The notes under the pieces: model-generated | Told to the model about the DNA's origin: nothing | The model's database searches: none | What the model saw: only the letters and a program-made list of their open reading frames with translations | Source of the DNA: AB-137-C09 sp964645625 | Lineage (GTDB): Bacteria; Pseudomonadota; Zetaproteobacteria; Mariprofundales; Mariprofundaceae | Assembly: GCA_964645625.1 (NCBI GenBank) | Contig: CAZYAI010000005.1 | Location: 16,309 to 80,308, forward strand | DNA: 64,000 nt | Direction of reading: 5' to 3' | Position numbers and translations under genes: made by a program | In this document: positions 17,599 through 25,693 of the stretch, one piece after another | Layout: every line of letters starts with the position of its first letter | How positions within the stretch are numbered: position 1 is the first letter of the stretch

Positions 17599-18117
17599 AT
17601 GATTACAGTCATTGATTTTGAAGCTTCTGGTTTAGGTTCTGACACCTACCCCATACAAGTTGCTTGGAATATTGGTAACACCGTGTTTAGCCATTATATC
17701 AATCCCGATCATGTGCCTGCATGGCAGCATTGGAGTGAACAGGCGGAGCTGGTTCATGGTATTGAACGCGAATATTTAACGCGCTGCGGCAAACACCCTC
17801 GCGATGTTGCGAGCATCATGAATCGGCTGTTACACGGGCGTACCGTCTATTCGGATGCGGTAAGTTTTGATCGTGCATGGTGTGAACGGTTATTTACTGC
17901 CGCAGGTATGAAAATGGATTTCACCTTTGACCATTTATGGTTGGGTTTAGCTCCACTGATACCATCGACCATACGTGAGCAAGGCGGTCATGCTATTTGC
18001 CAATGGTTCGACGACCTTAAGCAAGAGGCTATTCGGCGTGTTGCCCTACCTGCACACAAAGCAGACCATGATGTACGCATCCTCCTAGAGGTCATTCGAT
18101 TAGCCAAAGCTGCCTGA
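17599..18117 (+). CDS. DEDDh-type 3'-5' exonuclease-like protein
   Basis: The 172-residue product has the RNase H-like exonuclease fold. The first acidic pair is in VIDFEASGL near the N-terminus, a middle Asp is in SDAVSFDRAW, and the closing HKADHDVR carries the His and Asp of the DEDDh set. It is distantly like DnaQ or RNase T but lacks the sequence to call either. The spacing from the Mth938-like gene is 24 bp, so it may be the last gene of the secDF operon. The substrate is unknown; DNA proofreading by this short stand-alone protein is only a guess. Confidence 0.8.
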   Translation: MITVIDFEASGLGSDTYPIQVAWNIGNTVFSHYINPDHVPAWQHWSEQAELVHGIEREYLTRCGKHPRDVASIMNRLLHGRTVYSDAVSFDRAWCERLFTAAGMKMDFTFDHLWLGLAPLIPSTIREQGGHAICQWFDDLKQEAIRRVALPAHKADHDVRILLEVIRLAKAA

Positions 18118-18145
18118 AGCACATCACAAGATTTAAGGCAGGAAC

Positions 18146-18240
18146 AAGGGCGCAATGCTATGATTCATGTTGTGCTAAGATTATTTGACCTTGACCACTG
18201 TGTTCTACAGGGTTGCGCGCCCTTATATATTATTTTTTCT
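18146..18240 (+). promoter_or_regulatory. Long-range inverted repeat with T-run before glgP
   Basis: AAGGGCGCAA at 18146-18155 can pair with TTGCGCGCCCTT at 18213-18224 (two extra bases on the right). The sequence then runs into an AT-rich stretch with T6 at 18233-18238. This could be the terminator of the upstream operon or a structured leader of the phosphorylase gene, whose GTG start is about 70 bp further on. Only the pairing is seen; function is inferred. Confidence 0.4.
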
Positions 18241-18308
18241 GTATAAAACTACGGTTATTTGCATGAGTCATTGTTTTGATTGATGCGGATAACAATGAAG
18301 GAGCTGAT

Positions 18309-20870
18309 GTGAGCACACAAGGCCAAACGTATTATTTGCAAATACGCCCTAATATTCCAGCAACGTTAAATCGTTTAGAGGAAGTATCCTCAGACATGTG
18401 GTTCTCTTGGAACGCCAAGGCACGCATGCTATTCCGTTTGCTAGACCTCGAATTATGGAACAGAACAGGACACAACCCACGCCTATTTTTGCGTCGCGTT
18501 AGCCAGAATCGTCTAAACAACATGGCCGCTGATCGCGCATTTATTGCATTGTATAACAGTGTGTTGGCCGATTATGACTCCTACCAACAAGATGAAAACC
18601 AATGGTTTATCAACACCATCCCTTCACCTGAAGCCCATCAAGTGGCTTACTTCAGTGCTGAATTCGGTCTGCATGAATCACTGCCTATTTACTCAGGTGG
18701 TTTAGGTATTTTGGCTGGCGACCATTGCAAATCAGCCAGTGACTTAGGTTTGCCTTTTACCGCTGTTGGCTTGCTGTACCGTAACGGTTACTTCACACAA
18801 ACGATTGATACCCACGGTAATCAAGTAGCAACCTATTACGCTAATCATTTTGAAGATCTATGTGTAGAACCAGCCTTGGATGCTAATGGTAACGTTCTTT
18901 ATGTTAGCGTGAAACTGCCTGGTCGCGAGCTACGCTTGAAAGTATGGACAGTGAATATTGGTCATATTCAAATGGTCTTGTTGGATTCTGACCTGCAAGA
19001 AAACAGCAGTGAAGACCGTACCATCACTCACCAATTGTATGGCGGCGGCATAGAAAACCGTATTCGTCAGGAAATCGTCTTGGGTATTGGTGGCGTTCGT
19101 GCCTTACGTGCTATGGGGATTGCACCCACTGCGTGGCACTTAAACGAAGGTCATGCTGCATTTGTTTCGCTTGAGCGTATGCGTGAATATGTACAGAACG
19201 ATGGCTTAACGTTTGATGAAGCATTGGATGCAGCTTCGGCGTGTACCATTTTCACCACCCACACGCCTGTACCAGCGGGTCATGATGTCTTCCCTATTGA
19301 AATGTTTGACCGCTACATGGGGCTGTATGCTGACAAATTGGGAACATCTATTGAGCGTTTGCATGCTATGGGTCATGGCGACTTTGGTCATGGTGCGCAT
19401 GGTTTTAACCAAACAGCATTGGCAACGCATACCTCATCGTTCCAAAACGGTGTGGCTAAACTGCACGGTGAAGTCAGCTCAGAAATGTTCCAAGGCATGT
19501 GGCCTGACTTAACACCAGAAGAAAACCCTATGACTTCCGTCACCAACGGCGTACACGCGTTGACATGGTTGGCACAAGAATGGATCAGCACCTTCGACCA
19601 AGAATTGGGCGGCGGTTGGCGTGGTCATTTGCGCGATACAGATTTTTGGGAGTGCATCCACGATATTCCAGATCACCTATTCTGGAGTATTCATCAGACC
19701 AATAAAGGGCGCATGCTGCAATATATTGCAGAGCAGCTAGAAGCTCAATCCATCCGCAATGGTGAAAGCCTACAGATGGTGAAAGAAATGACGCAGTTCT
19801 TCGATGTGCGCCATTTAGTGATTGGTTTCGCTCGTCGTTTTGCTACCTATAAACGTGCAACCCTGTTGTTTAATGATGAAAAGCGTTTGCTGTCTCTGCT
19901 TGATGCCATTGGTCACCCTGTAATCTTTTTGTTTGCAGGTAAGGCGCATCCTGCCGACCAGCCTGGTCAAGACCTGATTCGTCAGATTCATCAAATTTCA
20001 CGCAAACCTGCGTTCCAAGGGCGCATTTTAATGCTCGAAGGCTATGACATGACGCTGTCACGCTACATGCTTTCTGGTGTTGATGTATGGTTGAATAATC
20101 CACGTCGCCCCATGGAAGCATCGGGTACTTCGGGTATGAAGGCTGCTATGAACGGCGCGCCTAATCTGTCGATTCTTGATGGTTGGTGGCCAGAAGGTTA
20201 CAAATCAGCCAATGGCTGGGTTATCGGTGGTGAGCGTGACATTGATGACGATCAACTGCGTGATCATGAAGATGCCGCATCCTTGTACCATGTATTGAGC
20301 AATCATGTGGCTCCATTGTATTATAACGTAGGTGATCGTGGCTATTCTGAAGGTTGGGTACATACCGCTAAACGGGCAATGATTGAGTCGATCCCTGTAT
20401 TCAACACAGAGCGTATGGTTGCTGAATATACAGAACGTTTTTATATTCCAGCTTCTACCCGTGGTCAGCAAATGGTGGCAGACAAGCACGCACGCGCCAA
20501 AGCATTAGCAGCTTGGAAAAACAAAGTTCGTTCGGCATGGCATGCAGTTTACCTTGAAGCGAACACCGCTATTCCTGAACGCAGCACCAAGCAATATGGT
20601 GACGATGTATGCATCAGCGTTAAAGCGCATCTTGATGGTTTGAGTGCTGAGGAAGTATCGGTAGAAGTATTATTGCTGCGTCCAGTAGGCGGCTTGCATG
20701 GTGATTATGCACCGAATAGTTCGTTAACTTTGAAGCATCAAGGTGATGGCATATTCTCGGCAGACATCCACCCAGAAGACACGGGAGACTTCGCGTATCG
20801 GGTTCGTATTTACCCAACACACGAAGACTTGCCGCATCCACTGGCAATGGGCTTGATGAAGTATCTTTAG
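18309..20870 (+). CDS. glgP: Alpha-glucan phosphorylase (DUF3417-containing type)
   Basis: This enzyme releases glucose-1-phosphate from alpha-1,4-glucans using pyridoxal phosphate. The 853-residue product is the type with an N-terminal DUF3417-like region (about 10-110), as opposed to the E. coli MalP/GlgP type. Recognisable catalytic segments are YFSAEFGLHESLPIYSGGLG, HLNEGHAAF, FARRFATYKR, and EASGTSGMKAAMNG with the PLP lysine at 611. GTG at 18309 is chosen because AAGGAG lies 6 nt upstream; a TTG at 18276 has no such site. No other glycogen genes lie near it. A strong terminator follows directly, so it is probably monocistronic. Confidence 0.93.
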   Translation: MSTQGQTYYLQIRPNIPATLNRLEEVSSDMWFSWNAKARMLFRLLDLELWNRTGHNPRLFLRRVSQNRLNNMAADRAFIALYNSVLADYDSYQQDENQWFINTIPSPEAHQVAYFSAEFGLHESLPIYSGGLGILAGDHCKSASDLGLPFTAVGLLYRNGYFTQTIDTHGNQVATYYANHFEDLCVEPALDANGNVLYVSVKLPGRELRLKVWTVNIGHIQMVLLDSDLQENSSEDRTITHQLYGGGIENRIRQEIVLGIGGVRALRAMGIAPTAWHLNEGHAAFVSLERMREYVQNDGLTFDEALDAASACTIFTTHTPVPAGHDVFPIEMFDRYMGLYADKLGTSIERLHAMGHGDFGHGAHGFNQTALATHTSSFQNGVAKLHGEVSSEMFQGMWPDLTPEENPMTSVTNGVHALTWLAQEWISTFDQELGGGWRGHLRDTDFWECIHDIPDHLFWSIHQTNKGRMLQYIAEQLEAQSIRNGESLQMVKEMTQFFDVRHLVIGFARRFATYKRATLLFNDEKRLLSLLDAIGHPVIFLFAGKAHPADQPGQDLIRQIHQISRKPAFQGRILMLEGYDMTLSRYMLSGVDVWLNNPRRPMEASGTSGMKAAMNGAPNLSILDGWWPEGYKSANGWVIGGERDIDDDQLRDHEDAASLYHVLSNHVAPLYYNVGDRGYSEGWVHTAKRAMIESIPVFNTERMVAEYTERFYIPASTRGQQMVADKHARAKALAAWKNKVRSAWHAVYLEANTAIPERSTKQYGDDVCISVKAHLDGLSAEEVSVEVLLLRPVGGLHGDYAPNSSLTLKHQGDGIFSADIHPEDTGDFAYRVRIYPTHEDLPHPLAMGLMKYL

Positions 20871-20884
20871 ATCATGAGTCATTA

Positions 20885-20914
20885 CCCGACCCGCAATCAT
20901 GCGGGTCGGGTTTA
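20885..20914 (+). terminator. Rho-independent terminator of glgP
   Basis: A perfect 10-bp GC-rich stem, CCCGACCCGC (20885-20894) and GCGGGTCGGG (20901-20910), closes a 6-nt loop and is followed by TTTAT. It lies 14 bp after the glgP stop codon and before folE. Confidence 0.93.
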
Positions 20915-20932
20915 TCTCTATGGGGAAAAAAC

Positions 20933-21514
20933 ATGAATCAAAACAGAGATGAGGCCATGGCATGCGTCCGTGGCCTTTTGCGTTATATCGGAGAGGATGA
21001 AAACCGCGAAGGCTTACAAGAAACGCCTCGCCGCGTCATTGATGCCATGCTTGAGCATTTTAGCGGTTATCAAGATGACCCTGAGGAACACCTGCTCAAA
21101 ACCTTTGAGGAAGTGGAAGGTTATGATGAAATCGTGTTGGTGTCAGACATCGACATTCATTCCCATTGCGAACATCACCTTGTGCCCTTCGTTGGCAAGG
21201 CTCACGTTGCCTACATTCCTGATGGTAAAGTCGTTGGCTTATCAAAATTAGCACGCGTGGTCGATGGCTATGCCAAACGATTACAAGTACAAGAAAAACT
21301 CACCATGCAAATAGCCCAAGCCATTGAAGCCGTGCTTAATCCCGCTGGTGTTGCCGTTATTATTCAGTGCCAACATTTTTGCATGTGTCACCGAGGTGTA
21401 CACAAACCCAATTCATGGACGACGACATCCAAATTGACGGGCGCATTCCTTAATAATGCTTCCTCGCGCAGTGAGTTGTTTCAACTGATTGAAATGAATC
21501 GTTCATCATCATGA
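20933..21514 (+). CDS. folE: GTP cyclohydrolase I
   Basis: FolE makes dihydroneopterin triphosphate from GTP, the first step toward folate and related pterins. The 193-residue product is typical of the type I enzyme. The zinc ligands are C79 and H82 in SHCEHHLVPF and C150 in HFCMCHRGV, and the GLSKLARVV and QEKLTMQIA segments are the family signatures. GGGG AAAAA precedes the ATG, giving a modest ribosome binding site. It lies after the glgP terminator, so it has its own promoter in only about 20 bp or relies on read-through. Pterin and queuosine pathways both use FolE, and tgt is present in this window. Confidence 0.97.
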   Translation: MNQNRDEAMACVRGLLRYIGEDENREGLQETPRRVIDAMLEHFSGYQDDPEEHLLKTFEEVEGYDEIVLVSDIDIHSHCEHHLVPFVGKAHVAYIPDGKVVGLSKLARVVDGYAKRLQVQEKLTMQIAQAIEAVLNPAGVAVIIQCQHFCMCHRGVHKPNSWTTTSKLTGAFLNNASSRSELFQLIEMNRSSS

Positions 21515-21770
21515 CTGTAGCAGCGGTGCTTTATCGCTTGGGGTAGCAGAAGTTCTGTTGGTTTCCCGTTTGAGACGGAATAAAACAAGAACTACGACTT
21601 GTTTTTTACGCTATTGAACTCACCATTTTCCTTGCTTAACAACGAGGCTGGTGAGCGTTCCTAAGTTTAAATATTTATCTGCAGATAAACACAGATGATG
21701 AAAGAACTCAGCTTCCCTTTTACGATGTCACACCTTTTATCCCGTCTTAAAAGGAAAGCCGTTCTGTTTG
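21515..21770. other. folE / DUF924 convergent intergenic region with repeats
   Basis: This 256-bp stretch holds no gene that I can support. It includes a weak hairpin AAAACAAG/CTTGTTTT (21582-21605) that may terminate folE, and two copies of a short repeat: GGTTTCCCGTTTGAGACGG at 21560 and, inverted, ATCCCGTCTTAAAAGGAAAG at 21739. TACGATGTCAC at 21721-21731 recurs in two other intergenic regions of the window. Confidence 0.6.
21582..21607 (+). terminator. Possible terminator of folE
   Basis: AAAACAAG (21582-21589) pairs with CTTGTTTT (21598-21605) around an 8-nt loop, followed by two more T. The stem is A/T-rich and so weaker than the other terminators in the window. Confidence 0.5.
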
Positions 21771-22313
21771 TTAGAACGATGATCCCTCTTCGCTCAGGAA
21801 GGCGATTTCTTCGGTGGTAGATTTACGCCCGAGTATAGCATTGCGGTGAGGGTAGCGACCAAAGCGTGCTATAATTGCTTGATGCTTGCATTCAAATTCG
21901 TATTGGGATTCCATGCCAGCTTGCCTAAAGAGTTGTGCCGCCTGTTGGTGAATAATACTTGATTCACTATGCATGTATGGCATATAGATGAAGGCGCGTT
22001 GATTGATGCTTTTTAGTCGTTGATCCGTAGCTGCACGGACTGCTTCTTGGGCTAAAATCAACGCCATGCCATCATAAGCGAATGCTTGAGGCATGTTGCG
22101 GTAGATGTTACGAGAGAATTGATCTAAGACAATAATCTCTGCCAAGCATCCCTCGTCGCTATCCCGCCAGTGAGCCAGTTCCCCGCGTCCTGCTTGTTGA
22201 TGCAATGCGCCAAAACGGGAGGTAATGGTTTGATCCAGTGTGTCATCCTTTTGCCACCACTGGATAGGCTCTAATGTTTCAAACCAAAAATCTAACACCA
22301 TATTAACGGACAT
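21771..22313 (-). CDS. DUF924 family protein
   Basis: The 180-residue product matches the DUF924 family, an all-helical TPR-like fold of unknown function that is common in proteobacteria. Signatures visible are VLDFWFE at the start, RFGALHQQAGRGEL, IIVLDQFSRNIYR and FIYMPYMHSES, then a C-terminal GRYPHRNAILGR. The ATG at 22313 is preferred over a longer frame to 22391 because GGAG lies about 10 nt upstream and the longer N-terminus would be encoded by the repeat at 22349-22446. It is convergent with folE. No enzyme activity can be assigned. Confidence 0.88.
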   Translation of the reverse strand: MSVNMVLDFWFETLEPIQWWQKDDTLDQTITSRFGALHQQAGRGELAHWRDSDEGCLAEIIVLDQFSRNIYRNMPQAFAYDGMALILAQEAVRAATDQRLKSINQRAFIYMPYMHSESSIIHQQAAQLFRQAGMESQYEFECKHQAIIARFGRYPHRNAILGRKSTTEEIAFLSEEGSSF

Positions 22314-22348
22314 AGTTTTTTGTCTCCTCGTGCGGATTACACGAACAT

Positions 22349-22446
22349 GTAGGTTGGGTTGAGGCGCGAAGCCCAACGTTGCAACAATCAATTATTGCGT
22401 TGGTCATGTCCCTTGTTGGGTTTCGCTTCGCTCAACCACAATCTAC
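22349..22446. repeat. Palindromic repeat, GTAGGTTGGGTTGAGG family
   Basis: The left arm GTAGGTTGGGTTGAGGCGCG with nested TTGGGTT and AGCCCAAC faces a right arm TTGTTGGGTTTCGCTTCGC ending near ATCTAC at 22446. A second, better conserved member is at 31601-31699. The element is followed by GATGTCACG and a TTTCCCGTTT-type repeat copy at 22474-22493, directly after the cytochrome b stop codon. Similar sequences are common intergenic repeats in gammaproteobacteria as I recall. Confidence 0.8.
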
Positions 22447-22473
22447 GATGTCACGCAATTCATATTGCTTTGG

Positions 22474-22493
22474 TTCCGCTTTAAACGGGAAGC
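22474..22493 (-). repeat. Short repeat, GCTTCCCGTTT family
   Basis: Read on the minus strand this is GCTTCCCGTTTAAAGCGGAA. Related copies are at 21560-21581 (plus), 21739-21760 (minus) and 31724-31745 (minus), with consensus G(G/C)(T/C)TTCC-TTT-A-(A/G)-C-GG. All four are intergenic and near gene 3' ends or the longer palindromic repeats. Confidence 0.55.
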
Positions 22494-22494
22494 G

Positions 22495-23139
22495 TTACTT
22501 GGCGAAAGGGCGGATGCGATTGATGATCGGATGACCACCACGAATATGAAGTATCACAGCAACAATATGCAGTGCAATAAGTGCTTCGACAAGACCAGCT
22601 AATACCTCATGCGCTTCGCCGACCATGTGAATCATCTCCGTTTGATGACCGTGTTCATTCCAACCGAAAAACAAGGCTAGACCTGTTGCTGCCATGCCCA
22701 AAACGGTGAGTAACATCAGTCCATGCACGCTACGCGCCACACTTTCACCATCTTCAGGTGCTGCTAACCGTCCTTCTTTCCAACCATTGGCTTGCACGGC
22801 AACTTCGCTTTGCAACTGCGCTCTTCCGCTGGCTGACAGCCAAGGGAATAAATTACGCCAGTGAGCACCAGGGACACTGCTAAACGCCAATCCTATGCGT
22901 ATGAGAATCAGTGCTACAATCGCCAAGCCTAATGCTTCGTGTAACTCAAACGTCCATGATTCTTCGATCATAGCTGCACCATGATCTTCATGTGCATAAG
23001 CTGGCGTAATAACCATCATGGCATGGGATGCTTCGCTATGCTTACCAGGAACATCCATCAACTCACCAACAGCCAATTGTGCCAACATGCACAACGCCAA
23101 TAGTGAATGCAGAATGCGAATGGGATTGCCGTAGGTCAT
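22495..23139 (-). CDS. b-type cytochrome, membrane-bound
   Basis: The 214-residue product resembles the cytochrome b561/Ni-Fe hydrogenase b-type subunit group. It starts with GNPIRILHSLLALCMLAQL, whose His may be a haem ligand, and has further helices around 65-88 (LHEALGLAIVALILIRIGLAF), 135-160 (HGLMLLTVLGMAATGLALFFGW) and 178-198 (VLAGLVEALIALHIVAVILH), with paired His residues expected to bind haem. A His/Glu-rich loop (AHEDHGA) faces outward. The ATG at 23139 overlaps nothing but starts 4 bp after the CBS gene stop, so the two are co-transcribed. The electron donor is not encoded nearby. Confidence 0.82.
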   Translation of the reverse strand: MTYGNPIRILHSLLALCMLAQLAVGELMDVPGKHSEASHAMMVITPAYAHEDHGAAMIEESWTFELHEALGLAIVALILIRIGLAFSSVPGAHWRNLFPWLSASGRAQLQSEVAVQANGWKEGRLAAPEDGESVARSVHGLMLLTVLGMAATGLALFFGWNEHGHQTEMIHMVGEAHEVLAGLVEALIALHIVAVILHIRGGHPIINRIRPFAK

Positions 23140-23142
23140 CAC

Positions 23143-23589
23143 TTAAACACCTTTATGGATATAAAGCCCTCGGGTAATATCCCCGATGCTGACCATGCCA
23201 ACCAACACGCCATTTTCACAAACAGGAATGCGGCGCAGGTTTTTTAATCCCATATATGATGCTGCTTTAAGCACTGACATGTCAGGTGTGACACTCATGG
23301 GATTAGCGGTCATTACTTCTTTGACCTTCATGCCCAATACACGTTTGTAATTATCTTCCATCTCTTCAAAGTCACGCGAGTGAACAGAGTCGTGTACATA
23401 TTCGCCGAAATTAGGGTAAAGTGGCAGCATCGTGTCACGAATGGTGATAATGCCAACCAATGTGTTTGCATCATCGACAACGGGCAAAGAGCCGCAACGG
23501 CGCATGAGGATTTTTTCCACGACAGAGCGCAAGCGATCTTCTTCTGTGCAGGTTTCCAGCCCTTGACTCATAACATCTGAAACTTTCAT
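23143..23589 (-). CDS. CBS-pair domain protein
   Basis: This 148-residue cytosolic protein is made of two CBS domains, about 1-60 (KVSDVMSQGLETCTEEDRL) and 88-148 (VKEVMTANPMSVTPDMSVL). CBS pairs bind adenine nucleotides and act as energy or redox sensors. A linker with HSRDFEEMEDNYKRVLGM separates them. An AGGAGG box is ideally placed before the ATG, so it should be well expressed. It is the first gene of a two-gene unit with the b-type cytochrome, which suggests a regulatory link to respiration; that is inference. No effector domain is fused to it. Confidence 0.9.
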   Translation of the reverse strand: MKVSDVMSQGLETCTEEDRLRSVVEKILMRRCGSLPVVDDANTLVGIITIRDTMLPLYPNFGEYVHDSVHSRDFEEMEDNYKRVLGMKVKEVMTANPMSVTPDMSVLKAASYMGLKNLRRIPVCENGVLVGMVSIGDITRGLYIHKGV

Positions 23590-23662
23590 AATGGTTTCCT
23601 CCTTGGTGGTTAAACGCCCCAGTATGAAGAGCGCGTGTGTGTTTTACATCGTAGTGTGATAA

Positions 23663-23722
23663 ACGAGCATGGCGTTTTGGCACGCTATGCCATAATATTC
23701 CATAGCGCAGCACCATGCCCGT
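23663..23722. repeat. Inverted-repeat element, ACGAGCATGGC family, second copy
   Basis: Left arm ACGAGCATGGCGTTTTGGCA and right arm ending GCAGCACCATGCCCGT form an imperfect hairpin of 60 bp, centred on CATAATATTCCATAG. The tips are the same as in the element over the tgt start (12922-12992). Confidence 0.75.
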
Positions 23723-23762
23723 TAACGGTGGCGGTGAATCTAACTGCTTGCGTTGACTTTGT

Positions 23763-23800
23763 CAGCCACCCTTACCATGACTGGGTGTGGCTGGTTTTTT
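23763..23800 (+). terminator. Plus-strand terminator-like hairpin without an upstream gene
   Basis: CAGCCAC (23763-23769) pairs with GTGGCTG (23787-23793) and is followed by G and T6. The stem can extend by CC/GG with a bulge. The nearest upstream gene on this strand ends more than 2 kb away, so it may end a small RNA or be an attenuator in a glyA leader. Confidence 0.5.
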
Positions 23801-23944
23801 CAATTCCCTTTGGCATACTGCGCGACCATAGATTTTATACAATGATACAGTGTTTTTACTCCCTTTAGCGCGCTTCATGGCAACCATGTTCCATGTTAAG
23901 AGGGAATGTTAATATTGTATTGATATACTCATGAAGGAGTTAGC

Positions 23945-25204
23945 ATGTCTGAACGTCGCCAGTTTTTTGAGCGTGATCTGGAAGATGCGGAAGTAAATGC
24001 CGTGATTAAGGCTGAATTGGGACGCCAACGGCACACCCTAGAACTTATTGCCAGTGAAAATATTGTTTCAAAAGCAGTGATGCAAGCTCAAGGTTCAGTT
24101 TTAACCAACAAGTATGCAGAAGGTTACCCAGGTCGTCGCTATTATGGTGGCTGTGAACATGTCGATAAGGTCGAGGCTTTAGCTCAACAGCGTGCCTGCG
24201 AGTTATTTGGCATGAAGTACGCCAATGTTCAGCCGCACTCAGGTTCTCAAGCCAATATGGCTGTGTATATGGCTGTACTACAACCAGGCGATGTTATCAT
24301 GGGCATGGATTTATCGCATGGCGGTCATTTAACCCATGGTTCACCGGTAAACTTTTCTGGTCGCTTGTACGATGTCGTTGCTTACGGCGTGCGTGAATCC
24401 GACGAATGCATCGATTATAATGTCATGCAGAAGATGGCTGAAGTCCATCGTCCCAAATTGATTGTAGGCGGAGCTTCTGCCTATGAACAACACATTGATT
24501 TTGCTCGTATGCGTGCCATTGCCGACTCTGTTGGTGCATTATTCATGGTTGATATGGCGCATTATGCGGGATTGATTGCTGCCGGTGTTTACCCTTCACC
24601 TGCAGGTCATGCACACATCGTAACCACAACCACCCACAAAACCTTGCGTGGTCCACGTGGCGGTATGATTTTGACTGATGATGAAGAATTGGCGAAAAAA
24701 ATTAACTCACGTATTTTCCCTGGCATCCAAGGTGGTCCTTTGATGCATGTGATTGCAGCTAAAGCAGTTGCTTTTGGTGAAGCGGCTGGTGCATTGTTTC
24801 AAGCGGATCAAGCACAGGTTGTTGCCAATGCTAAGGCTATGGCAGCGGTATTGGCTGAAGGTGGTTTGCGTATTGTCTCTGGTGGTACGGAGTGTCATAT
24901 GTTCCGTGTTGATGTTCGTCCGCAAGGGCTAACGGGTAAAGAAGCAGAAGAAGCACTCGAAGCTGCGGGCATTACAACCAACAAAAACACTATTCCGTTT
25001 GATCCAGAATCACCGTTTGTCACCAGTGGCATTCGCATTGGTACGTCAGCTATTACAGCGCGTGGTATGAAGGTGGAGCAAGCTGAAGCTATTGGTCGCA
25101 TGATTTTGACGGTGTTGAAAGCAGCGGGCGATGCTGAAGTTCATAACCGTGTCGCGGCCGAAGTCCGCGCACTGACTGACCAGTTCCCTATTTATCAGGA
25201 CTAG
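23945..25204 (+). CDS. glyA: Serine hydroxymethyltransferase
   Basis: GlyA interconverts serine and glycine with tetrahydrofolate and supplies one-carbon units. The 419-residue PLP enzyme shows all family segments: LIASENIVS, NKYAEGYPGRRYYGGCE, QPHSGSQAN, DMAHYAGLIAAGVYP, the PLP lysine at 232 in TTTTHKTLRGPRGG, and GIRIGTSAITARGM. GAAGGAG 6 nt before the ATG is a strong ribosome binding site. The stop codon is 2 bp from the TTG start of nrdR, the common glyA-nrdR pairing in proteobacteria. The leader contains unexplained structured elements. Confidence 0.98.
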   Translation: MSERRQFFERDLEDAEVNAVIKAELGRQRHTLELIASENIVSKAVMQAQGSVLTNKYAEGYPGRRYYGGCEHVDKVEALAQQRACELFGMKYANVQPHSGSQANMAVYMAVLQPGDVIMGMDLSHGGHLTHGSPVNFSGRLYDVVAYGVRESDECIDYNVMQKMAEVHRPKLIVGGASAYEQHIDFARMRAIADSVGALFMVDMAHYAGLIAAGVYPSPAGHAHIVTTTTHKTLRGPRGGMILTDDEELAKKINSRIFPGIQGGPLMHVIAAKAVAFGEAAGALFQADQAQVVANAKAMAAVLAEGGLRIVSGGTECHMFRVDVRPQGLTGKEAEEALEAAGITTNKNTIPFDPESPFVTSGIRIGTSAITARGMKVEQAEAIGRMILTVLKAAGDAEVHNRVAAEVRALTDQFPIYQD

Positions 25205-25206
25205 CA

Positions 25207-25659
25207 TTGCATTGTCCCTATTGCACATACCCTGAAACGCGGGTTGTCGATTCTCGGGAAGCCGAAGGTGGTGGTGCTGTGCGCCGCCGCCGTTCCTGTG
25301 AAGGTTGCGGTAAACGTTTTTCTACCTTTGAACGCGCTGACGTGCGCCTGCCGATGTTGATTAAAAAAGATGAATCTAGACAGCCATTTGATGTCGATAA
25401 AATGCGGCGAGGTATGGAGCGCGCATTGGAAAAACGTCCTGTCTCGGTGGTCGATCTTGACCAAGCAGTGGCGCGTATTATGCAATCAATCGCAGAGCAA
25501 GGGGATGATGAAATTGCCGTGCGTTTGGTCGGTGAGTTTGTAATGAGGGAACTAAAAACACTGGATGCAGTAGCCTATGTGCGCTTTGCTTCAGTGTATC
25601 GAGATTTCAAAGATGTGGGTGAGTTTTTGGTTGCAGTGCAATCAACGTTACCCAAATAA
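25207..25659 (+). CDS. nrdR: Transcriptional repressor NrdR
   Basis: NrdR represses ribonucleotide reductase genes in response to ATP/dATP. The 150-residue product has the N-terminal zinc ribbon with C3, C6, C31 and C34, the Arg-rich RRRRS loop that contacts DNA, and the ATP-cone domain (about 48-138). The start is TTG at 25207, directly giving the family's HCPYC beginning; AGGA in the end of glyA lies 7-8 nt upstream. The overlap in spacing with glyA suggests translational coupling. No nrd genes or NrdR boxes are in this window that I can point to. Confidence 0.96.
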   Translation: MHCPYCTYPETRVVDSREAEGGGAVRRRRSCEGCGKRFSTFERADVRLPMLIKKDESRQPFDVDKMRRGMERALEKRPVSVVDLDQAVARIMQSIAEQGDDEIAVRLVGEFVMRELKTLDAVAYVRFASVYRDFKDVGEFLVAVQSTLPK

Positions 25660-25693
25660 GGCACGGCAAGCGTGCGCGTAAAGGAATGATGAT

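Larger units (their letters stand above)
23590..23944. other. Divergent intergenic region between the CBS gene and glyA
   Basis: This 355-bp region has no protein gene I support. It contains the hairpin element at 23663-23722, a plus-strand terminator-like structure at 23763-23800, the shared palindromic motif at 23883-23902, and a good glyA ribosome binding site (GAAGGAG before 23945). TTGTATTGATATACT just upstream of glyA may include its -10. I see no glycine riboswitch signature. Confidence 0.55.

Noticed and set aside
23590..23944. Glycine or folate riboswitch before glyA
   Set aside because: I could not find the conserved core sequences of either; only a terminator-like hairpin and repeats are visible.
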